A stretch of 42,602 nt of DNA, from the NCBI GenBank assembly GCA_018819305.1, contig JAHJQO010000054.1, positions 1 through 42,602 of the forward strand. The letters are read 5' to 3'. The notes under the pieces were generated by a model. It made no database searches and was not told where the DNA came from. It was given only the letters and a program-made list of their open reading frames with translations. This stretch comes from Nanobdellota archaeon (lineage in GTDB: Archaea > Nanobdellota > Nanobdellia > Woesearchaeales > SM23-78). Positions 37,462 through 42,602 of this stretch are shown here, piece by piece (the first letter of the stretch is position 1; each line of letters starts with the position of its first letter). The translations under genes were made by a program, and so were the position numbers.

Positions 37462-38047
37462 ATGAAAAAAGCTAAAAGAAGCAGAAAACAGAGTTAAAAG
37501 ATTTATCAGCGAAGGCGTAATCAAGTCAAAAGGCAAGTCTGAACATATGGATTTTTTTCTCAAAAACGCTTATGATTCAATAGATTCTGCAAAAGCATTA
37601 TTTGAGTTATCAACTAACCCTCAAAAGCAGGAGTCTCTTGGTTTCACCAGCTTCAATGGCCTGCTTTGGGTTGTCAATGCCAGTTACTACAGCATGTTTT
37701 ACATGGCAAGGGCTCTTCTGGAAAACAGCGGTATTAAGATAAAAGCAGACCTGTCTATTCATGCAGTTACATTTGATGCTGTGATTTACTATTTTTACCT
37801 CACAGGCAAATTACAGAAAGAATTCTTAGAGGACTTTATTGAAGCAAAAGAGGATGCTGCTGAGCTTCTTGGAAAGCAAAAGGCAGATGAACTGATGGAA
37901 GAATATTTATTTGAAAAAAAGAAAAGAGGTATGTTCACATATGATATGGGAATGGTGCTTGTTCAATCAAAGGCAAAAACTTCTCTGGAAAGAGCACAAA
38001 AATTCAGAAGAGAAATAAGGAGGATTATTGATAAAAGCAGAAATTAA
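37462..38047 (+). CDS. HEPN domain protein (TA-5) with apparent +1 frameshift near its 5' end
   Basis: In-frame ORF 37547-38047 (MDFFLKNAYDSIDSAKALFEL...ASYYSMFYMARALLENSG). Removing one A from ATG-AAAAAA-GCT at 37462 restores MKKLKEAENRVKRFISEGVIKSKGKSEHMDFFLKNA. Confidence 0.75.
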
Positions 38048-38143
38048 GCTCGTTTATTAATGCATTAGTAAGAATGCGTTATTTTTAAATATTTCGTTAA
38101 TATGTTTACATCTTGTGAAATACTGTTAAAAAGAAAATTAATT

Positions 38144-38329
38144 TTAGAACTTGACAGATGCGCTATACATTATATTAACATCATATACTCTGCCATTCGC
38201 ACCAACAAGACCAAGACTTAGTCTTCCAGGCCCGATTTTTTTAGAAACATTAATGTCAGCAAAATTAAACTGGTTTGAATCTAGATTATTGTTTTTCAGT
38301 GCATCGCCAAGATAATCTGTTATTGCCAT
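38144..38329 (-). pseudogene. Internally deleted mini-copy of the 722-aa surface protein gene
   Basis: MAITDYLGDALKNN fused to DSNQFNFADINVSKKIGPGRLSLGLVGANGRVYDVNIMYSASVKF; matches the two ends of 30829-32997. Confidence 0.9.
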
Positions 38330-38350
38330 GATGTGATTTTACTAGTTTTA

Positions 38351-38430
38351 ATCATTTATAAACTTTTCACCTATATACCACTGCAGAGTGGTTATGATTA
38401 GGAGTAAAATCCGTAAGATTTAAATACTAC
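38351..38430 (+). repeat. Cassette-boundary element, copy e
   Basis: CATTTATAAACTTTTCACCTATATA-CCACT-GCAG-AGTGG-TTATGATTAGGAGTAAAATCCGTAAGATTTAAATAC; hairpin 38378-38391. Confidence 0.82.
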
Positions 38431-38443
38431 CTGAATAAAGGTA
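38428..38443. promoter_or_regulatory. Candidate operator of TA-6: TACCT-gaataa-AGGTA
   Basis: Perfect 5-bp arms, followed by a TATACC half-site. Confidence 0.45.
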
Positions 38444-38470
38444 TGTTTATACCATTAAAGAGGTAAGATA

Positions 38471-39103
38471 TTGTTAACGCCAAAACAAATTAAGATTTTT
38501 GAAGCATTTTTGAAACAGCCTTATGAAGAACTTACATACAGGGATATAAAGGATTATTCTAATGAGAAGTCAAATTCAATTATACAGAAAGCTATTTTAA
38601 AGTTCCTTGAAGATGATCTTGTGAGTAAAAAAGAAATTGGCAATATGTATCTTTATGGATTAAATTTAAAAAATAATTCTACGTTCTCATATTTTGATAT
38701 ATTAATTAATGAAAAACTGCCTTTGATTGTAAAAAAAACTCTAAAAATAATAAAAGAAGAGTTAGCAAACACAGATTTCTTTTCAATTGTCATTTTTGGC
38801 TCTTATGCTGAAGGAAAACAAAGTCAGAAATCTGATTTGGACGTCGCGTTTTTTGTTTCTTCTGAAAGAGAAAAAAGAGAATGTGAGCAATCATTAAAAT
38901 CTGCAGAATTAAAAAGCCTGTTGAATGTTGATTATCATGTTTTTACAAAAAATGAAATGCTTCAAATGCTTAAAGATAAACAAGAAAATCTTGGAAAACA
39001 AATAGTTCATAAACATCTTGCAGTTCATAATCCATTAATATTTTATTCAATTGTTCAGGAGGGTATAGATAATGGATTCAAAGTTGCATATCCAAAGAGC
39101 TGA
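38471..39103 (+). CDS. wHTH-MNT nucleotidyltransferase (TA-6)
   Basis: FSIVIFGSYAEGKQSQKSDLDVAFFV; TTG start after GAGGT. Confidence 0.9.
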   Translation: MLTPKQIKIFEAFLKQPYEELTYRDIKDYSNEKSNSIIQKAILKFLEDDLVSKKEIGNMYLYGLNLKNNSTFSYFDILINEKLPLIVKKTLKIIKEELANTDFFSIVIFGSYAEGKQSQKSDLDVAFFVSSEREKRECEQSLKSAELKSLLNVDYHVFTKNEMLQMLKDKQENLGKQIVHKHLAVHNPLIFYSIVQEGIDNGFKVAYPKS

Positions 39104-39539
39104 GAATGAGATTAAACTTGCAGAAATAATATTTGTTATGAGTGAGAAGTCTGAGCTGCAAACAGAATATTTTGATGTTAAAGATCCTGAAACTTATTAT
39201 AGCGCTGTAATTAGTCATTGTTATTATGCTATTTTTTATGCTGCCAAGGCATATTTAATCAAGAAAAAAATTAGAGTAAGTGCTCCTGAAGAGCATAAGA
39301 AAGCGTTTAATGAATTCAAGAAGTTTGTTGAATCAGGAGAGCTTGATGTTGAGTTGCTTAAGATTTATCAGGAAGCATTAATCAGGGCGGATCATCTTTT
39401 AGGCATATTTAAAGAAGAGAAGTCTAAGAGAGGAACTTTTACATATAGAAAAATGCCTCAGGCAAATAAAGACCCTGCGCGAGACAGTTTAGAGCATGCA
39501 AAAACTTTTTTTAAGCATATTAATGCAATAATCTGTTAA
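39072..39539 (+). CDS. HEPN domain protein (TA-6)
   Basis: ETYYSAVISHCYYAIFYAAKAYLIKKKIRVSAPEEHKKAF...GTFTYRKMPQANKDPARDSLEHAKTFF. Confidence 0.85.
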   Translation: MDSKLHIQRAENEIKLAEIIFVMSEKSELQTEYFDVKDPETYYSAVISHCYYAIFYAAKAYLIKKKIRVSAPEEHKKAFNEFKKFVESGELDVELLKIYQEALIRADHLLGIFKEEKSKRGTFTYRKMPQANKDPARDSLEHAKTFFKHINAIIC

Positions 39540-39655
39540 TAATTCTTATAGAAAGGATTTATCTAATAATCAATATTCTGGAGAAAAGGGTTTTGCTTGT
39601 TTGAATATTACTCATCTATCATTATACCTCAAACATATTAATTTATAATGTTTTT

Positions 39656-39735
39656 CGTATTATAAATTTTTCAATTCTAAACCATTGTGGAGTGGTTATG
39701 AATTGGAGTAAAATCCGAAATATTTAAATACTACC
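39656..39735 (+). repeat. Cassette-boundary element, copy f
   Basis: ATTATAAATTTTTCAATTCTAAA-CCATT-GTGG-AGTGG-TTATGAATTGGAGTAAAATCCGAAATATTTAAATAC; hairpin 39682-39695 (wobble-compatible). Confidence 0.82.
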
Positions 39736-39748
39736 TGTATTTAGGGTA
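39732..39748. promoter_or_regulatory. Candidate operator of TA-7: TACC-N9-GGTA
   Basis: Inverted repeat just downstream of TATA, similar to the TA-6 operator. Confidence 0.4.
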
Positions 39749-39771
39749 GATTATACCTTAAAAGAGGGACA

Positions 39772-40398
39772 ATGATAACTACAAAGCAATTAAAAATATT
39801 CAGTATATTTTCCAAGAATGTATTTAAAGAGCACTCTTACAGGGAATTAAAAGAGCTGTCTGGAGTGAAATCTAATTCTGTGCTTCAGAATGCAATAAAA
39901 AAGTTTCTCAAAGAGGAATTAATCTCCGAAAGAAAAATTGGTACATCAAAACTTTACAAAATTAATTATGATAATGATAAAGTTTATACCTATTTTGATA
40001 TCAGTATAAAAGAAAACCTAAATAAATTAGTTAAAAAATCAATTTCAATCATTAAACAGGAATTGGATAAATATAGCTTTTTTTATTCTCTTGTTATTTT
40101 TGGATCCTATGCAAATAGCACATTCAGAGAAAAGTCAGATTTGGATATAGCAATATTTATTCCAGATAAGAATCAAGAAAAGAACTTTAAAGTTGCAGTT
40201 AATTCTGCAGAGAATAAGTCTTTAATTGGTTTGGATGTTCATATAATAACTGCTGAAGATTTTTTAGAAATGTTAAGTGTTGATTACGAGAATTTAGGTA
40301 AGGAAATTATAAGAAATAATCTTCCTGTGTACAACAGTGCAGTATTTTATAAATTAGCCATTAAGGGGGTAAAACATGAATCCAAAATTATATCTTGA
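39772..40398 (+). CDS. wHTH-MNT nucleotidyltransferase (TA-7), paralogue of TA-6 MNT
   Basis: SLVIFGSYANSTFREKSDLDIAIFI; colinear similarity to 38471-39103. Confidence 0.9.
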   Translation: MITTKQLKIFSIFSKNVFKEHSYRELKELSGVKSNSVLQNAIKKFLKEELISERKIGTSKLYKINYDNDKVYTYFDISIKENLNKLVKKSISIIKQELDKYSFFYSLVIFGSYANSTFREKSDLDIAIFIPDKNQEKNFKVAVNSAENKSLIGLDVHIITAEDFLEMLSVDYENLGKEIIRNNLPVYNSAVFYKLAIKGVKHESKIIS

Positions 40399-40692
40399 AC
40401 ATATCTTCTGGCAAAAGGAATAAAAACAGAACCTCCGGAAGAGCATAAGAAAACTTTTGAAGAATTCAAGAACTTAGTAGAACAAGGAATTATTGATGTG
40501 GAATTACTAAGAATATATGAAAAAATCCTTATTAAAGCTGATACCCTTCTCCATATATTTAAACATGAAAAAGGAAAAAGAGGAAAATTTACTTATAGAG
40601 AATTACCTCAAGCAAATAAAGAGCCGGCAAAAGAAAGTCTGGATAATGCAAAAATATTTTTTAAGCACATTTATACTCTTTGCAATAAATAA
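40376..40692 (+). pseudogene. Degraded HEPN partner of TA-7 (internal deletion plus frameshift)
   Basis: Starts MNPKLYLEHI, then another frame resumes LAKGIKTEPPEEHKKTFEEFKNLVEQGIIDVELLRIYEKILIKADTLLHIFKHEKGKRGKFTYRELPQANKEPAKESL; the YYSAVISHCYYAIFYAAKAY helix of TA-6 is missing. Confidence 0.85.
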
Positions 40693-40740
40693 GGTCGAAT
40701 ATTTGGGCTGCTGAAGCAGGTCATACTATGTTATTTCTAT

Positions 40741-40830
40741 CTGTTATACATATTTCAATTTCTATACTGCCAGAAGTGATTATGAATCAGAGATTCTACA
40801 GTATTTTCAGAATTCTTATGGAAAAATTTA
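40741..40830 (+). repeat. Cassette-boundary element, copy g (degenerate)
   Basis: TTATACATATTTCAATTTCTATACTGCCAGAAGTGATTATGAATCAGAGATTCTACAGTATTTTCAGAATTCTT; downstream half matches copy c. Confidence 0.65.
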
Positions 40831-40838
40831 TAAACAAG

Positions 40839-40856
40839 TGTCACTTTATGTGAACA
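40839..40856. promoter_or_regulatory. Candidate operator of TA-8: TGTCAC-tttat-GTGaACA
   Basis: Inverted repeat with one bulge after TTTATAAA. Confidence 0.4.
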
Positions 40857-40868
40857 ATTGTCACAAAG

Positions 40869-41387
40869 ATGTTACATACTAATAAATTAAAAATACTTGA
40901 ACTTTTTTTTGAAGAGCCTAACAGAAACTTTCACTTAAGGCAGATAAGCAGATTAACAAAAATAGCAGTCACTTCAGTAAGAAAATATCTTGATGAACTA
41001 TTACATGAAAATTTAATAACAACAGACACAAAAACAATATATCCAACATATGTTGCAAACGAGACAAATAAAATATTCCGAGTTTACAAGCAGCAAAGGA
41101 TAATCCTAAAAATCCATGTTTCAGGATTAATAGATTATTTGGAAGAAACAACTCTTCCTAAATGCATAATCCTTTTTGGCAGCATGAGCAAAGGAGAATA
41201 TACTAAGACCAGCGATATAGATATATTAATACAAGCACCCAATCAGGAATTAAACCTTGAGAAATTTGAAAAAAAACTCAATCATAAAATAAACATATTG
41301 TTTGAACCAAAACTAAACAACCTGAATCAAGGTTTACTTAATAACATACTCAACGGATATGTTTTGTCTGGCCAGATAAAGCTTTAA
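40869..41387 (+). CDS. wHTH-MNT nucleotidyltransferase (TA-8)
   Basis: KCIILFGSMSKGEYTKTSDIDILI; N-terminal wHTH FHLRQISRLTKIAVTSVRKYLDELL. Confidence 0.88.
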   Translation: MLHTNKLKILELFFEEPNRNFHLRQISRLTKIAVTSVRKYLDELLHENLITTDTKTIYPTYVANETNKIFRVYKQQRIILKIHVSGLIDYLEETTLPKCIILFGSMSKGEYTKTSDIDILIQAPNQELNLEKFEKKLNHKINILFEPKLNNLNQGLLNNILNGYVLSGQIKL

Positions 41388-41398
41388 TCATCTACAAA

Positions 41399-41830
41399 TT
41401 ACTCCATGATTATTTTTCTTAAAGTTTTAATTATGTGCTGAAATTCAATTTTATTCATTTCAAAGTACTCTGGCTTGACAAAGAAGCCTCTGTAAGATAT
41501 TTCGTTTCGAATATTTTTTAATTGATAAATTATGTCGGATTCGTAATCAAATTCAGGATATTTATGTTTAAAGAATGCTATCAAACATTCATGATTGCCT
41601 GATTTAAATCCTTCGGTATAAAGTAGAGCTGTCAACATTTCTTTTATGACTTCATAATAACCATCAACAACCAAGGATACATATTTCTTATCATAATGAT
41701 GTTTTTTCCAGAATTCATACCTAAGATCTGCCATCTTAATAAGTTCATTGGCCCTGTTTTTATCCTTTTGAATTCTTTTAATATGGTGGGTTAAGCAGTT
41801 TTCCCATGACATCAATTCTTTTTTATTCAT
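41399..41830 (-). CDS. HEPN-like protein, convergent to TA-8 MNT
   Basis: YVSLVVDGYYEVIKEMLTALLYTEGFKSGNHECLIAFF...LKNIRNEISYRGFFV. Confidence 0.75.
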   Translation of the reverse strand: MNKKELMSWENCLTHHIKRIQKDKNRANELIKMADLRYEFWKKHHYDKKYVSLVVDGYYEVIKEMLTALLYTEGFKSGNHECLIAFFKHKYPEFDYESDIIYQLKNIRNEISYRGFFVKPEYFEMNKIEFQHIIKTLRKIIME

Positions 41831-41944
41831 ATTTTCGTAGTCTGATTAATTGTTTATATATTGCTATGATAAAATTTCGGATATTTTTTTTAAAAAACGA
41901 ATTTTTTTCGAGACTTATTTTACAAAACCCAAAACTTTAAATAT

Positions 41945-41964
41945 TACTTAGTATATACTAAGTA
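41945..41964. promoter_or_regulatory. Candidate RHH operator: TACTTAGTATATACTAAGTA
   Basis: Perfect 20-bp palindrome between TATA (TTTAAATA) and the RHH start codon. Confidence 0.7.
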
Positions 41965-41969
41965 TTACC

Positions 41970-42242
41970 ATGGAAAACATAAGCCTTAAGATGGATAAAA
42001 ACCTGCTCAACAATATAGACAAAACTCTAAAGAACCATAACTACAGCACAAGAACAGAATTCATAAGAGATTCTATCAGGAGCAAACTAACTCAACTGGA
42101 AAAAGAAGAAGCAATAAGGAAACTAGAAGCATTTAGAGGTAGCTTAAAAGGAAAAGCAAAGATGAGCTATGAAAAAGCAAGAAAAGAAGCTGTTAAAGAA
42201 TTATTCTTAAGTAAAGGTTGGGATTTGAAAGATTTAGATTAA
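41970..42242 (+). CDS. Ribbon-helix-helix (CopG-like) antitoxin/repressor
   Basis: ISLKMDKNLLNNIDKTLKNHNYSTRTEFIRDSIRSKL. Confidence 0.88.
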   Translation: MENISLKMDKNLLNNIDKTLKNHNYSTRTEFIRDSIRSKLTQLEKEEAIRKLEAFRGSLKGKAKMSYEKARKEAVKELFLSKGWDLKDLD

Positions 42243-42446
42243 TTCTTCCGGCTTTCTCACATTTCCATTAATTTCTAAAAAATGAGCATCTCTTGTAACT
42301 AAAATTGCACTAACTTCATTTGCCATAATTATATGTAAAGCATCATTCATAGGAATATTAAATTTATTCTTTAATTCTATTGCTTTTCTCTTGTGCTGTT
42401 CAGAAACATTAGTTTCAATTATTAGATTTTTAGGAATAAATTTCAT
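42234..42446 (-). pseudogene. 5'-truncated PIN-domain gene, convergent with RHH gene
   Basis: C-terminal PIN half: IPMNDALHIIMANEVSAILVTRDAHFLEI; frame closed upstream by a stop, first catalytic half absent. Confidence 0.75.
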
Positions 42447-42473
42447 TAAATCTATCAGTTTCTCATTGTCTTA

Positions 42474-42514
42474 GGCAAGGATACTCACAGACTTTAGTCT
42501 GTAGAGGAATTGCC
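42474..42514. mobile_element. Possible IS200/IS605-type subterminal palindrome (insertion end)
   Basis: GGCAA...ACAGAC-TTTA-GTCTGT...TTGCC; a GACTTTAGTC-type stem-loop is typical of many IS200/IS605 ends; sits where the PIN ORF is truncated. Confidence 0.45.
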
Positions 42515-42602
42515 TTGCTTTCTCCGTAAGTTTTTTCTATTCTTTTGATTATAAAATATGCGCGCGACGAAAATCGGCGCACGCATACACAATTTTGCCT
42601 AG

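Noticed and set aside
33018-40830. CRISPR array
   Set aside because: The repeated element is spaced by 1-4 kb of genes, not by short spacers, and copies vary; no cas genes seen.
33018-40830. True integron with attC sites
   Set aside because: No integrase gene and no recognisable attC core sites in the window; only an analogy in layout.
1-42602. tRNA or rRNA genes
   Set aside because: No cloverleaf with TTCRANNC-type arm or conserved rRNA sequence was recognised by eye; a tRNAscan/cmscan run would be decisive.

Overview
AT-rich archaeal chromosome segment. The ribosomal stalk operon, diphthine synthase, COG1340-type protein, TATA-box promoters and class III signal peptide point to an archaeon; a DPANN/Woesearchaeota-like lineage is an impression only.

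The left part (about 1-23.8 kb) is mostly core genes: an XPD/DinG-like helicase plus an aberrant topoisomerase IA-like gene, dUTPase, DEAD-box helicase, NIF3, L1-L10-(unknown ORF)-P1, COG1340, diphthine synthase, a tandem Lrp/AsnC regulator, a small duplicated Cys-motif protein plus methyltransferase, an SPFH protein, a pilin-like protein, a stand-alone NFACT-R protein, phosphomannomutase, NUDIX and an alpha/beta hydrolase.

The right part (about 23.9-42.6 kb) is an accessory island. It holds eight MNT nucleotidyltransferase genes, seven with a HEPN partner directly downstream in the same orientation (one of these degraded, one apparently frameshifted) and one facing a convergent HEPN gene. 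It also holds AbrB/PIN and RHH/PIN genes, a BRO/DinD-like gene and two large surface proteins.

The strongest novel signal is a dispersed intergenic element of about 70-110 bp (core CCACT-N4-AGTGGTTATGANTNGGAG) at six places between 33.0 and 40.8 kb, always on the + strand. It separates the cassettes and often carries their BRE/TATA promoter. Most MNT genes also have their own palindrome between TATA box and start codon. The surface-protein gene next to one element has an internally deleted mini-copy next to another, so whole cassettes appear to have been duplicated and eroded. Other candidates are a three-way-junction leader RNA upstream of the L1 operon and a topoisomerase IA-like protein that seems to lack its gate and catalytic tyrosine.

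No database search or folding was run; all family calls are by eye.
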